This document shows, in pieces, positions 54,401 through 63,858 of a stretch of DNA of 64,000 bases (position 1 is its first letter; each line of letters opens with the position of its first letter). The notes beneath the pieces were generated by a model, which did not search any database, had not been told where the DNA came from, and was given only the letters and a program-made list of their open reading frames with translations. Made by a program: the position numbers and the translations under genes. This DNA comes from Roseovarius albus (GTDB taxonomy: Bacteria; Pseudomonadota; Alphaproteobacteria; Rhodobacterales; Rhodobacteraceae), in contig NZ_FWFX01000005.1 in NCBI RefSeq assembly GCF_900172335.1, forward strand, positions 1 through 64,000, in the 5' to 3' direction.

Positions 54401-55456
54401 TCAGTCTGACAAAATTCCGAACCAGTTTTGCCGGATTTCAGCATAGGTGCCGTCTTCACGCAGATAGAGCAGAGCTTTGTTGATCTCTTCCGCCAACGGG
54501 CTGCCGGAGGGCATCGCAATACCATAGTCTTCGCGCAGGAAAATAGGACCTGCCAGCTCTGCTTTGTTGGCCCCTTTTGATTTTACGTAGTACGCCAAGA
54601 TGGGAGCATCAAACACGACGGCGTCCAGTTCACCTTCTTCAAAGCCGGCCAACAATTCTTGAGGATTGGAATAACCAGCATACTGCAAATCGCGTCTTTC
54701 AAGAAATGTTGCCGCTGTTGAACCACTGACTGTTCCGACGCGTTTTCCATACAAATCGCTAAACGAAGTGACTGAGGTATTGATCGCCTCGATTGTCATC
54801 ATCGAAGTAATACGTGCCACGAAAATTGACACGACAAACAAAGAGGCAATGACAAGAACTACTCCAAACAGGCGCCCCGGTGCACTGCGAGGGACACGCT
54901 CTTCGAACCCTCCGTTGACGACCAGATTCAGCGCCCACCAGAAAGCCGGAAAGACCGCTTTGCCCGCGGTGTAATTAAAATACGGCTGCTTATGGCGCTC
55001 GAACAACCACATCAACATACCAGCCCCAATCAATACACCAAAGGCAATCACAATCGGAATCAGAAGATCTGCCGACAGGATGATCGACCAAATGCTCATA
55101 CCCGTGTGGCCCTGCAATGGGGTCATTATTTGTAAACCCGCGCTAAAAATGGGTTGCGAGAAATCCATAATTGCTTCCCGCTCAGAAGTGACCGAAATGT
55201 TGGCAATTGCGAGATCTGCCTGCCCCGTCTCCACTGACTGAAGCATATCCGCAAAGGAATCGTAGCGTACAAATTCGTAGTCCGCGCCAATCCGCTCGGC
55301 GATGGCCTGCCACAATTCAACCGAGAAGCCTGAATCTCGACCGTCGATCTCCATTGAAAACGGTGATCGGCTGACCGTGCTGACGGTCAGGTTCTGAGCT
55401 GCGGCAAACATCGGCCACAGGAACAGTGCAATAAAGATTGCCAGATTTCTGATCAT
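54401..55456 (-). CDS. Bacterial glutamate-receptor-like ligand-gated channel
   Basis: The 351-residue protein splits a periplasmic amino-acid-binding domain around a channel, the GluR0 layout. It has a signal peptide (1-20), SBP lobe (about 21-115, with DLAIANISVTSEREAIMDFS), a first membrane helix (about 125-150), a pore loop (WWALNLVVNGGFEERVP), a second pore helix (GVVLVIASLFVVSIFVARITS) and a second SBP lobe to the end. The K+ filter TVGYGD of GluR0 is replaced by VVNGGFEE. The ATG at 55456 follows GAGGG. The ligand is probably an amino acid; ion selectivity is open. Confidence 0.82.
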   Translation of the reverse strand: MIRNLAIFIALFLWPMFAAAQNLTVSTVSRSPFSMEIDGRDSGFSVELWQAIAERIGADYEFVRYDSFADMLQSVETGQADLAIANISVTSEREAIMDFSQPIFSAGLQIMTPLQGHTGMSIWSIILSADLLIPIVIAFGVLIGAGMLMWLFERHKQPYFNYTAGKAVFPAFWWALNLVVNGGFEERVPRSAPGRLFGVVLVIASLFVVSIFVARITSMMTIEAINTSVTSFSDLYGKRVGTVSGSTAATFLERRDLQYAGYSNPQELLAGFEEGELDAVVFDAPILAYYVKSKGANKAELAGPIFLREDYGIAMPSGSPLAEEINKALLYLREDGTYAEIRQNWFGILSD

Positions 55457-55672
55457 GTTTCCCTCGCGCAAGCTTGTGGCGATTTAGTTGAACGGAGGTA
55501 ATGGCGCAAGGCCTCTGAATTAGTGTCTATTTTGCAGAGGTTTTTAAGCCACGCCAACCTACAGGTCGGAATAGAGCATAGAAAGCAATGAGCCAACCAA
55601 ACAGCAGTTCATGGCATTTGCCTTGCCGCCAAATCCGCGATAGGGCCTGTGCTGAACTCTGGAGTGTTTTCG

Positions 55673-56827
55673 ATGTCCAATTGTCACGTTGATCCTGCGA
55701 CGTTAACCGCTGACCTGATCCGCTGTGCTTCGGTAACCCCTGAAGAAGGTGGTGCGCTAGTTTTGCTGGAAGGGTTGCTGGCCCAAGCCGGGTTTGATTG
55801 CACCCGTGTTGATCGTGGCGAGGTGAGCAACCTGTACGCGCGGTGGGGCAAGAAAGCCGCGCCAAGAACCTTCGGGTTCAATGGCCATACTGATGTTGTC
55901 CCTATCGGAGCAGAGGCCGATTGGACCTTTCCCCCATTTTCGGCGACCGAGCACGATGGGATGCTGTGGGGACGCGGGGCTACGGATATGAAATCTGGTG
56001 TCGCAGCATTTGCCGCGGCAGCAATTGATTTTGTGCAAAACACCCCACCTGCCGACGGCGCAATTGTGATTTCCATTACTGGCGATGAAGAAGGTGATGC
56101 CATTGATGGCACCACCGCAATTCTGGATTGGATGCAAGACAACGGAGAGCAGATGGATGGATGTCTCGTGGGTGAGCCGACCTGTCCTGAAAAAATGGGA
56201 GACATGATCAAGATCGGCCGACGCGGGTCGTTGTCTGCCTGGTTTACGATCAAAGGGATACAGGGGCATGCGGCTTACCCGCATCGCGCAAAGAATCCGC
56301 TGCCTCCAATGGTGCGTTTGATGGATCGTTTGGCGTCAAAGGAATTGGACCAAGGCACGGATCATTTTGATCCATCTACTTTGGCCGTTGTGAACATCGA
56401 CACCGGCAATCCAACTACGAACGTGATTCCGGCACAGACGCGCTCAATCGTGAACATTCGGTTCAATGATACACACCATAGCACGGACCTAATCAATTGG
56501 ATGCAAGAGGAGTTGGATCAGGTCTGTGTAGAATTTGACGTTGAGGGTGAGATGAAGATCAAAGTGTCAGGCGAGAGTTTCCTGACACCGCCCGGTGAGC
56601 TATCGGCGCTGGTCTCAAGTGCGGTTGAGACGGAAACAGGTATAACACCCATGCTCTCCACCACAGGCGGAACCTCTGATGCCCGGTTTATCAAATCGCA
56701 TTGCCCGGTGGTTGAATTCGGGTTGGTGGGGCAGACGATGCATCAGGTTAATGAGCGGGTTGAGATTACACAGATCCATCAACTCAAATCGATTTATTCG
56801 CGCATATTAAGAGACTATTTTGCGTGA
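55673..56827 (+). CDS. dapE: Succinyl-diaminopimelate desuccinylase
   Basis: This M20 zinc peptidase of about 384 residues releases LL-diaminopimelate. Zinc and catalytic motifs are [29 protein letters not shown], the dimerisation domain from about residue 180 ([15 protein letters not shown]) and the C-terminal [11 protein letters not shown] and [12 protein letters not shown]. The ATG at 55673 begins [18 protein letters not shown]. It overlaps the DUF2064 gene by four bases. Confidence 0.95.
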   Translation: MSNCHVDPATLTADLIRCASVTPEEGGALVLLEGLLAQAGFDCTRVDRGEVSNLYARWGKKAAPRTFGFNGHTDVVPIGAEADWTFPPFSATEHDGMLWGRGATDMKSGVAAFAAAAIDFVQNTPPADGAIVISITGDEEGDAIDGTTAILDWMQDNGEQMDGCLVGEPTCPEKMGDMIKIGRRGSLSAWFTIKGIQGHAAYPHRAKNPLPPMVRLMDRLASKELDQGTDHFDPSTLAVVNIDTGNPTTNVIPAQTRSIVNIRFNDTHHSTDLINWMQEELDQVCVEFDVEGEMKIKVSGESFLTPPGELSALVSSAVETETGITPMLSTTGGTSDARFIKSHCPVVEFGLVGQTMHQVNERVEITQIHQLKSIYSRILRDYFA

Positions 56828-57426
56828 ATAAGGCTCAAAATCGCCATTTGGTGCTGATGGTCAAGGAGCCACGTCCGGGACGTGTAAAAACGCGACTGGG
56901 TCGAGACATCGGCTTAACGGCGTCAGCCTGGTGGTTCCGCCATCAAGTATCGCGCCTGATACGAGAACTTGATGATCCGCGGTGGCATCTGGTGTTGGCG
57001 GTGGCACCGGATCATGCCGGGATGCGATCACGCGTCTGGCCCGCGCATCTGCCGCGCATTCCACAAGGGCGTGGCGATCTCGGACAACGCATGGCGCGTG
57101 TAATGCGTCATATGCCACCCGGTCCAGTCTGTGTGATTGGGGCGGATGTTCCTGACTTACGCGCTCATCATATCACGCGGGCCTTTGTAGCGCTGGGGTC
57201 ACATGATGCAGTGTTTGGCCCGGCTGAGGATGGAGGGTACTGGTTGACCGGCTTGAAACGTATGACATCTCCGTCACCTCAGCTGTTCAAAAATGTGCGT
57301 TGGTCGACGTCACATGCGCTTTCCGATAGCATAGTCAGCTTGGGGCAGGTAAAAGTCGCCTTGACCGATACTTTGGGTGACGTCGACACACTCGCAGACT
57401 TGAAGGCACTCACCGCGCGCAGCTGA
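56824..57426 (+). CDS. DUF2064/TIGR04282 glycosyltransferase-like protein
   Basis: This 200-residue protein of the TIGR04282 family (nucleotidyl/glycosyltransferase-like, some in arsenosugar synthesis) has [17 protein letters not shown] near the start, [21 protein letters not shown] and [12 protein letters not shown]. The start is a GTG inside the dapE stop. No arsenosugar genes adjoin it, so the substrate is uncertain. Confidence 0.87.
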   Translation: MNKAQNRHLVLMVKEPRPGRVKTRLGRDIGLTASAWWFRHQVSRLIRELDDPRWHLVLAVAPDHAGMRSRVWPAHLPRIPQGRGDLGQRMARVMRHMPPGPVCVIGADVPDLRAHHITRAFVALGSHDAVFGPAEDGGYWLTGLKRMTSPSPQLFKNVRWSTSHALSDSIVSLGQVKVALTDTLGDVDTLADLKALTARS

Positions 57427-57482
57427 TGCCTTGCTGTATCCAGCCAAATCTGAATATATGGCGACAGACGAAGGAGATCACC

Positions 57483-57794
57483 ATGCCAGCGCGTATCTAT
57501 CAGCCTGCCCGCAATGCGATGCAATCGGGAACTGCAAAAACCAAGCAGTGGGTTCTGGAATATGTCGCTGAAACAGCGCGATCCGTTGATCCGCTGATGG
57601 GCTGGACCTCATCGGCGGACACACAGGCACAGGTCAAGTTGCGATTCACCAGTCGCGAAGCGGCGGTTGAGTATGCGCAAGAGCATGGAATTGATGCCGT
57701 GGTGCAAGAGCCAAACAAGCGCAAGCCAAACATCCGGACAGGAGGTTATGGCGAAAACTTTGCCACCAACCGACGGGGCGCTTGGACCCACTAG
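57483..57794 (+). CDS. Complex I accessory subunit (NDUFS4/ETC complex I family)
   Basis: This 103-residue protein has the NDUFS4-type sequence [45 protein letters not shown] and [12 protein letters not shown]. It is an accessory subunit of NADH dehydrogenase retained in alphaproteobacteria and mitochondria, here away from the nuo operon. GAAGGAG precedes the ATG at 57483. Confidence 0.92.
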   Translation: MPARIYQPARNAMQSGTAKTKQWVLEYVAETARSVDPLMGWTSSADTQAQVKLRFTSREAAVEYAQEHGIDAVVQEPNKRKPNIRTGGYGENFATNRRGAWTH

Positions 57795-57953
57795 TAAGGT
57801 TAAGACCTTGTTGAAAGGTCGCTTTCTCTACCTAAATCGCGGACGGGCAGGGATCGCGCCCCTGTTACTCTAAAGACGCCACCTTGGCGGATTACTCTAT
57901 TTTGCGTCGCAGAAATCTTGCCACGCTGAACACACCATCATAGGGCTTGAGCC

Positions 57954-59312
57954 ATGTCTAAAGCGACTTCATATCGCCATCACACACGTGCGCTGGCCTT
58001 GTTGGCCTTGCCTCTGGTGGGCAGCCATCTGGCGCAGTTGGCCATCACGTTAACCGATGCAGCCATGTTGGGCTGGTACAGTGTCGAAGCCTTGGCAGGT
58101 GAGATTCTGGGCGGCACTCTGTTTTATGTCGTGTTCATCGTTGGATCAGGCTTTGCCTTTGCCATCATGCCGTTGGTCGCAGCCGCCGCCGAAATTGACG
58201 ATCAAACACAGGTAAGGCGGATCACACGCATGGGAGCTTGGGCTTCAATTCTGTTTGGCCTGGCTGTGATTCCACCCATGGTTTGGTCTGAATCCCTTTT
58301 CCTCGCCCTGGGTCAAGATGCACGGATTGCCGCCTTGGCACAGGATTATCTTGCTATACTTGCCTGGGCAGTCATGCCATCGCTGCTAGTGATGGTCCTT
58401 AAATCCTATCTGGCGGCGCTTGAGCGCACACAGGTAATTTTGTGGGTGACCGTTGCGGCGCTGGTCTTGAACATTTTCGTGAACTACGTGCTTGTCTTCG
58501 GAAACTTTGGCTTTCCCGAGATGGGTATCCGAGGCGCCGCCTTGGCCTCACTGATTGTGAACGTCGCATCATTTGTGGTGCTGGCGATATATATCGCGCG
58601 TGTTTTGCCCGAGCATTCGTTGTTTCAAAGACTCTGGCGACCAGATTGGGAGGCATTGGGGCAGGTGTCTCGTTTGGGTTGGCCAATTGGATTGACCAAT
58701 CTGGCCGAAGTCAGCCTTTTCGCTGCGTCAACTACAATGATGGGATGGTTAGGCAAGATCCCTCTGGCAGCTCATGGTATCGCGCTTCAGGCCGCATCGG
58801 TCGCCTTCATGATTCATCTAGGTCTGAGTAATGCTGCCACGGTACGGATCAGTCAGGCCTATTCGCGAGCGGACCGGATCAGCATGCGAACCATTGCGAA
58901 ATCGGCAATGGCAATCACAGCCTTGGTAGCGGTAACCGCCTCGACCCTGTTTATTGTCTTTCCCGAGGCCATCTTGGGCGTCTTTATGCACCCCAATGAA
59001 CCAGACCGTGCCGCAGTAATCACCGTTGGTGTGGTGTTACTGGCAGCAGCAGCGTTGTTCCAGATGATTGACGGCTTGCAGGTTCTTGCATTGGGGTTTT
59101 TGCGCGGCATTCAGGATACAAAAGTCCCGATGGTGATCGCCGTGTTCAGCTATTGGATCATCGGCGTGTCAGCCAGTTATTATCTCGGCTTTGTGATTGG
59201 CATGGAAGGGCTTGGCGTTTGGCTTGGCCTGGCGATTGGTCTTGCCGTGGCCGCGGTATTATTGCTGGCGCGGTACTGGCAGATCACGACATCATCAGAG
59301 CAAGACACTTGA
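57954..59312 (+). CDS. MATE-family efflux transporter
   Basis: This 452-residue protein has 12 hydrophobic helices and two MATE halves; LALPLVGSHLAQLAITLTDAAMLG and the second-half GWPIGLTNLAEVSLFAASTTMMG are diagnostic. It exports drugs or organic cations by Na+/H+ antiport. No regulator adjoins it; upstream is a 160-base gap. Confidence 0.93.
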   Translation: MSKATSYRHHTRALALLALPLVGSHLAQLAITLTDAAMLGWYSVEALAGEILGGTLFYVVFIVGSGFAFAIMPLVAAAAEIDDQTQVRRITRMGAWASILFGLAVIPPMVWSESLFLALGQDARIAALAQDYLAILAWAVMPSLLVMVLKSYLAALERTQVILWVTVAALVLNIFVNYVLVFGNFGFPEMGIRGAALASLIVNVASFVVLAIYIARVLPEHSLFQRLWRPDWEALGQVSRLGWPIGLTNLAEVSLFAASTTMMGWLGKIPLAAHGIALQAASVAFMIHLGLSNAATVRISQAYSRADRISMRTIAKSAMAITALVAVTASTLFIVFPEAILGVFMHPNEPDRAAVITVGVVLLAAAALFQMIDGLQVLALGFLRGIQDTKVPMVIAVFSYWIIGVSASYYLGFVIGMEGLGVWLGLAIGLAVAAVLLLARYWQITTSSEQDT

Positions 59313-59330
59313 ATAGCTCAAGTTAATGGA

Positions 59331-59373
59331 AATCCCCGAGATATTGTTTGCCGCGCATCCCGGGGGCTTTTTT
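59331..59373 (+). terminator. Candidate terminator between MATE gene and convergent metallo-hydrolase
   Basis: AATCCCCG and CGGGGG arms flank a mostly unpaired, imperfect stem, followed by CTTTTTTC. The T-run supports transcription termination, but the hairpin is imperfect. Confidence 0.4.
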
Positions 59374-59378
59374 CAAGT

Positions 59379-60371
59379 TCAGGCGGTCAAGGCGTGATTG
59401 CCAAAATGCATGAATTCGCGATCCATCCCGGCGATTTCACCTACCTCTAAGGACAGGCTGGCGCTGTCCAGCATCTTGTAGCTCTGCTGCGCTTTCACCC
59501 AGTCGTCTGCAGCCTGCAGAGTGGTGAGCGTATAGCTTGTGGTCTCATTCAGATAGTGTGTGGGAATGACAACCTTGGGCTTGAGCTTCGAGACAATGTC
59601 ATTCGCTTGATCGTATGACAGGATATGCTGTGATCCATCCACCGGCATTGTCAGAACATCGACTTGTCCGATGGCATCCCAGAACTCTTGCGGCGGATCG
59701 TGACGGTTGTCGCCCCAAATCAATGTCCTGACACCACCAGTTTCGACCAGATAGACCACCATATCCATGTGGCTGACATTGTCCGGTGGACAAGCCTGAA
59801 CGCCGAATTCATTCAGTGCATTGGTCCAATTGTACCAGCCGGGTGCACGGCAGACGTGTTTATCGGCAAAGCCAGTGATTTTTAGGTCTGCAAATTCGAA
59901 GTTCCCAACCATGCGATCCAGCACCATGGTTGAAACAGGGCGGTGAATGGCATCATGGTCGAAATGGGTGTGGGTTGACATACAGATGTCCACGGGTGTT
60001 TCCGGGAATTCGTTTTTGAACCAGAGGCCCCAAGCGCCTGATGGATCGTCGCGCCAAGGATCAAACAGCACCGTTGCCCCACCAGGTGAAGTGATCTTGA
60101 GCGCGCAGTGACCATAGAAGTCGATGCCCACAGCACCATCAGCGGCAGTACCCGTTGTCTTTTGCAGCTCGATCACACCGTTGTTGTTGCCGGGCTGTGT
60201 CCAGTCAGTTGATTGTGCCTTGGCGCTCGTGCTGCCCAGCAGAGATGCTGCACCACCAACTCCGACCGCCCCAGCGGCCATAAAGAACGACCGGCGCGAC
60301 AAACCTGGGGCCAGATCATCCCGCCCCCCCTTCAGCAATGCCGGCTCCAGTTTGAGATCTTCCTTTTCCAT
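59379..60371 (-). CDS. Tat-exported metallo-beta-lactamase-fold hydrolase
   Basis: This 330-residue protein has a Tat signal (SRRSFFMAAGAVGVGGAASLLG) and an MBL core resembling UlaG/RNaseZ-like enzymes: THTHFDHDA metal motif, GDNRHD and PTHYL. It is probably a periplasmic hydrolase of unknown substrate. Downstream on the same strand relative to the GAF-LuxR gene (117-base gap), it may be that regulator's target. Confidence 0.87.
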   Translation of the reverse strand: MEKEDLKLEPALLKGGRDDLAPGLSRRSFFMAAGAVGVGGAASLLGSTSAKAQSTDWTQPGNNNGVIELQKTTGTAADGAVGIDFYGHCALKITSPGGATVLFDPWRDDPSGAWGLWFKNEFPETPVDICMSTHTHFDHDAIHRPVSTMVLDRMVGNFEFADLKITGFADKHVCRAPGWYNWTNALNEFGVQACPPDNVSHMDMVVYLVETGGVRTLIWGDNRHDPPQEFWDAIGQVDVLTMPVDGSQHILSYDQANDIVSKLKPKVVIPTHYLNETTSYTLTTLQAADDWVKAQQSYKMLDSASLSLEVGEIAGMDREFMHFGNHALTA

Positions 60372-60488
60372 ATGCTTATTCCCTGTTGTTTCACTTCCGG
60401 CTCAACCCGGATGTCAACAGGGTAGCAACTGAGGGTCACTTAAACGGTATTGAAAGAGTGCGGGGGAAATATGGGGATAATCCCCATG

Positions 60489-61451
60489 TTATTGGATCGA
60501 CAACAACAGGCTGCGCAGGTTTTGGCCGCTACGTTTCAAACCCAACTTGTTCCGAATGTTGTTGCGATGAAATTCGATTGTGCTGGGCTCTCGCGAAAGC
60601 GTCCGGGCGATATCCTTTGTCGTCTGTCCGCGCATGATCATTTGCGCGACCTCTTGCTCGGTCGGCGTAAGGGTTTCAAAAATCGTGGTGAGCTGGCCGC
60701 TCATCGTTGAGGTGATGGATTTCAGGTTTTGCTCCGCCAATTCGACATACACTCGGCCAGCGGGATCGCTTTCCAATCGGCTGCGTAACTTGGCCAGATG
60801 TGGCATTACCAATCCTTTGATCTGACGCAGTATATTGGCATCATAGTCTGCGCGAGAGGTTTCGACACTGTTCAACAGGACGCGCAGTGCCGTGTTTGCC
60901 TCCTCAAGATCGGCGGTGCGGTTTGAAACACGTTGTTCCAATTGGTCCAGTGTGGCCTGTAACTCGGCCTCCAATGCCGTGCGGCGTTTGATTTCAATCA
61001 GCAGTTCCAGATCAGCCTCTATCACGCGGGCAAATTCTTGCAGTCCTTCGCGAAACAGCAATGCACGACGATTGCGTCTGGAATCCAGCACACAGATGGT
61101 GCCAAAAATTGTGCCATCCGGCCATTTCAATGGATAACCGATATAGAAGCTCATACCATGTTCCATATCGTCATTGTCTGCCCACTCAGGATCACAAACA
61201 GCATCTTCGACCAACAGCTCGCCATCGCGTTGCAACACGCCGTAGCAATAGAGCTTCTCGTTCAGGGTAAACTTGCACCCTGGTTTATATGGATTGTCGG
61301 TGCCCTGGCTGGTGACATAGACTGAATGATGCGGCTCGTGCGTACGCATCACCAAACTGGCCGGCACATCGGCAACTCGCGCGATCAGATCAACGATGCG
61401 CTGCCATTTCTCAATGGTCTCCGGTGATATGTCTGGTTTTCGATCCGCCAT
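60489..61451 (-). CDS. GAF - coiled-coil - LuxR HTH regulator
   Basis: The 320-residue protein has an N-terminal GAF sensor (about residues 15-150, with CYGVLQRDGELLVEDA and IGYPLKWPDGTIFGTICVLD), a coiled coil (about 155-200, RTALEAELQATLDQLEQRV) and a C-terminal LuxR HTH (LTPTEQEVAQMIMRGQTTKDIARTL, then IRNKLGL). No phospho-acceptor is visible. The GAF ligand is unknown; similar domains bind heme, bilins or small aromatics. It is divergent from the ArsR gene and co-oriented with the metallo-hydrolase. Confidence 0.87.
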   Translation of the reverse strand: MADRKPDISPETIEKWQRIVDLIARVADVPASLVMRTHEPHHSVYVTSQGTDNPYKPGCKFTLNEKLYCYGVLQRDGELLVEDAVCDPEWADNDDMEHGMSFYIGYPLKWPDGTIFGTICVLDSRRNRRALLFREGLQEFARVIEADLELLIEIKRRTALEAELQATLDQLEQRVSNRTADLEEANTALRVLLNSVETSRADYDANILRQIKGLVMPHLAKLRSRLESDPAGRVYVELAEQNLKSITSTMSGQLTTIFETLTPTEQEVAQMIMRGQTTKDIARTLSREPSTIEFHRNNIRNKLGLKRSGQNLRSLLLSIQ

Positions 61452-61610
61452 CTCAGTCTCAATATCTATTGCTTTTGCAGGAGTGAGGCAAATTCACCAA
61501 AGCGCAAAATCAAATTTAGGCGACCATAGGTCGGATTGGATTTCTTATTTATTTTCACAATTATCGAAATATTACTTGCCGCCAATTATTATTTCGATAA
61601 TATTGGAAAT

Positions 61611-61937
61611 ATGAAATATACCGATTCTGATAACATTGAACTGGAAATTGCCGCCTCGACTTTCGCTGCATTGGGAAGCGAACAACGGTTGATGGTCCTA
61701 CGTATCCTTGTTCGGGCTGGTCGTGATGGCCTGAGCATTGGCGAGTTGGGCCAGCGGAGCGGCGTCACGGGGTCAACCCTGACCCATCACATGAAAATCC
61801 TGTCGCAAGCGGGGTTGGTGACGCAGGAAAAGAAAGGGCGGAGCATCATCTGCGCCGCAGTGGCTTATGACAAGCTGCAATACCTTTGCGAATTCTTGTT
61901 GCACGAATGCTGCGCCGACGCGCCAGAAGAGCCGTAA
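61611..61937 (+). CDS. ArsR-family metal-responsive regulator
   Basis: This 108-residue winged HTH (FAALGSEQRLMVLRILVRAG and SGVTGSTLTHHMKILSQAGLV) lacks the N-terminal ELCVCDL motif of classic ArsR but ends in HECCADAPEEP, a vicinal Cys100-Cys101 pair likely to bind As(III) or another soft metal. The start at 61611 is chosen as the HTH-proximal ATG; no strong ribosome-binding site distinguishes alternatives. It precedes the permease gene by 13 bases and probably regulates it. Confidence 0.83.
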   Translation: MKYTDSDNIELEIAASTFAALGSEQRLMVLRILVRAGRDGLSIGELGQRSGVTGSTLTHHMKILSQAGLVTQEKKGRSIICAAVAYDKLQYLCEFLLHECCADAPEEP

Positions 61938-61950
61938 ACGGAACACTTTG

Positions 61951-62982
61951 ATGACTGACACAACTGTAAACAAGCCCCTCGGCCTTGTCCGGGGGATGGA
62001 TAAGGTTTGGCTGGCGTTAGCCGTGATCTTGGCTCTGCTGGCCCTGCTAGATTGGCCGCAATTTATCCCGGCGGTGCAATTTGCATCGAAGGCACTCCTT
62101 GGCACCGCGCCTTTCATTGCATTTGCGGTCTTTGCAGTCGCCTATCTCAAGGCGACGGGCGCAGAGACCCTTCTGGCAAAGGCGTTTCAGGGCAACACGA
62201 TCAAAATGATCTTTGTTGCAGCACTGGTCGGTGGCCTTGCCCCGTTTTGCAGTTGTGAGGTCATTCCTTTCATCGCCGCCATGCTTGCCCTTGGTGCGCC
62301 CTTAGCGGCGGTCATGGCATTTTGGCTGGCGTCACCATTAATGGATCCGGCGATGTTTCTCATCACATCAGGCACATTGGGGTGGGACTTTGCCATGGGC
62401 AAAACGCTTGCGGCTGTTGGGGTTGGTCTGTTTGGTGGATTTGCAACTTTGGTCTTTGCGCGCTCGCCTTTGTTTAATGATCCATTGCGAGAAATCCCCA
62501 AGGTTGGTTGCAGTTGTGGCTCCAACAATTCTTTCGACGGAATACCCCAATGGCGCTTCTGGACCGATGCTGACCGCCTGACAGCATTCAAGGACTCTGC
62601 CTTTAGCAACGCTAAATTTCTGATCAAGTGGCTGGCGCTGGCCTATGTGATCGAAGCATTAATGCTAGCTTACATCCCGGCCGAAACCGTCGCACGCATT
62701 CTGGGTGGTGAAGGCATTGGGCCAATCATCCTTGGTGCCATAGTCGGAGCGCCAGCATATCTGAACGGCTATGCCGCTGTGCCCCTGATTGACGCGCTGT
62801 TGGCACAGGGCATGAGCCAGGGGGCCGCCATGAGTTTTGTTATCGCTGGTGGCATCAGCAGCATTCCAGCCGCAATTGCAGTCTGGGCGCTGGTCAAACC
62901 CCGGGTTTTTGCAGCCTACTTGGGCTTTGCAATTACCGGGGCAATCATGGCCGGTCTGCTGTGGCAGACAATTGCCGCCTGA
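61951..62982 (+). CDS. DUF318 permease (ArsP-type metalloid efflux)
   Basis: This 343-residue permease has eight membrane helices and the metalloid-binding APFCSCEVIPF motif in the first half; a cytoplasmic GCSCGSNN loop lies near residue 184. ArsP exports trivalent organoarsenicals; other DUF318 members are uncharacterised. GTAAACGGAACACTTTG precedes the ATG at 61951. Together with the ArsR gene it forms a soft-metal response unit. Confidence 0.85.
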   Translation: MTDTTVNKPLGLVRGMDKVWLALAVILALLALLDWPQFIPAVQFASKALLGTAPFIAFAVFAVAYLKATGAETLLAKAFQGNTIKMIFVAALVGGLAPFCSCEVIPFIAAMLALGAPLAAVMAFWLASPLMDPAMFLITSGTLGWDFAMGKTLAAVGVGLFGGFATLVFARSPLFNDPLREIPKVGCSCGSNNSFDGIPQWRFWTDADRLTAFKDSAFSNAKFLIKWLALAYVIEALMLAYIPAETVARILGGEGIGPIILGAIVGAPAYLNGYAAVPLIDALLAQGMSQGAAMSFVIAGGISSIPAAIAVWALVKPRVFAAYLGFAITGAIMAGLLWQTIAA

Positions 62983-63026
62983 TGTCTCTGTAAGCACATA
63001 CGAAACGTCGCATTTTATTGGCGGTG

Positions 63027-63051
63027 AAAACCAGCGCTCTGCGCTGGTTTT
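63027..63051. terminator. Bidirectional terminator after the permease gene
   Basis: AAAACCAGCGC and GCGCTGGTTTT are perfect complements with loop TCT, and the T-run extends to 63052. The hairpin ends the ArsR/permease unit and isolates it from the capsule locus. Confidence 0.85.
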
Positions 63052-63195
63052 TGCACTTCAATTCACAAATATTTTCCATTGAGTTGTGTTTATAAGGCAT
63101 GATCCGGCATACTGCGGCCAAATCCGGCCAATAAAGCCTTAAGAAAGCCCGGGTATATAAGGTATTTAGGCAACTGGACAAAACCGGAAATCTGT

Positions 63196-63858
63196 ATGCT
63201 CGAATTCGAAAATGTCAGCAAGTCCTTTTGGACAGGGACGCGGCGCAAGGTGATCCTTGATCGTGTGTCATTTCGGATTGAGCTGGGCAAGTCTATGGGA
63301 ATTCTTGCCCCAAATGGCACCGGTAAAACGACCTTGATCAACATGATGGCCGGATTAGAAAAACCTGACGAAGGGCATATCCGGCGAAGCTGCAGAATTA
63401 GCTTCCCACTGGGCTTTATGGGCGGAGTGGTCAGCAGAATGTCCGCGATGGAAAACTCACGCTACATTGCGCGGATGTACGGATTAGATCCTGACTATGT
63501 AGAGGCCTATTGCAGGTGGTTATGTGGATTGGAAGAATACTTTGACCAACCGCTCGGCACCTATTCAAGCGGCATGAAGGCAAGGTTCACCTTTGCCTTG
63601 ATGCTCGCGCTCGACTTCGACATCTACCTGATCGACGAAGGCATGCCCGGTACCACTGATGTTGAATTCAACCGAAAAGCCGGGGAAATTCTCGAAGAAC
63701 GTTTGCGCACAACAACCATTGTTATTGTGTCTCACGACCCTAGAATATTGGAAAAGTTTGCGCACTCTGCGGCCGTATTAAAGAATGGCCAATTGTATAT
63801 GTTTGACACCTTGGAAGAGGCAAAGCAGTTGTATGACTATGAAACCCAAGGCCGCTAA
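63196..63858 (+). CDS. Capsule polysaccharide export ATP-binding protein (KpsT-like)
   Basis: This 220-residue ABC ATPase has Walker A (PNGTGKTT), the signature region (LGTYSSGMKARFTFAL), Walker B (DIYLIDEGM) and a switch histidine (VSHDP). The CDIYLIDE/TDVEFNRKA pattern and short length fit KpsT/CtrD/BexA, which power group 2 capsule export. The start follows a poor ribosome-binding site in an AT-rich upstream. It opens a locus that continues with a KpsE-like gene beyond the window. Confidence 0.87.
   Translation: MLEFENVSKSFWTGTRRKVILDRVSFRIELGKSMGILAPNGTGKTTLINMMAGLEKPDEGHIRRSCRISFPLGFMGGVVSRMSAMENSRYIARMYGLDPDYVEAYCRWLCGLEEYFDQPLGTYSSGMKARFTFALMLALDFDIYLIDEGMPGTTDVEFNRKAGEILEERLRTTTIVIVSHDPRILEKFAHSAAVLKNGQLYMFDTLEEAKQLYDYETQGR

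Noticed and set aside
57795-57953. tRNA or small RNA in the gap before the MATE gene
   Set aside because: A scan by eye found no cloverleaf or T-loop consensus, only weak short inverted repeats.
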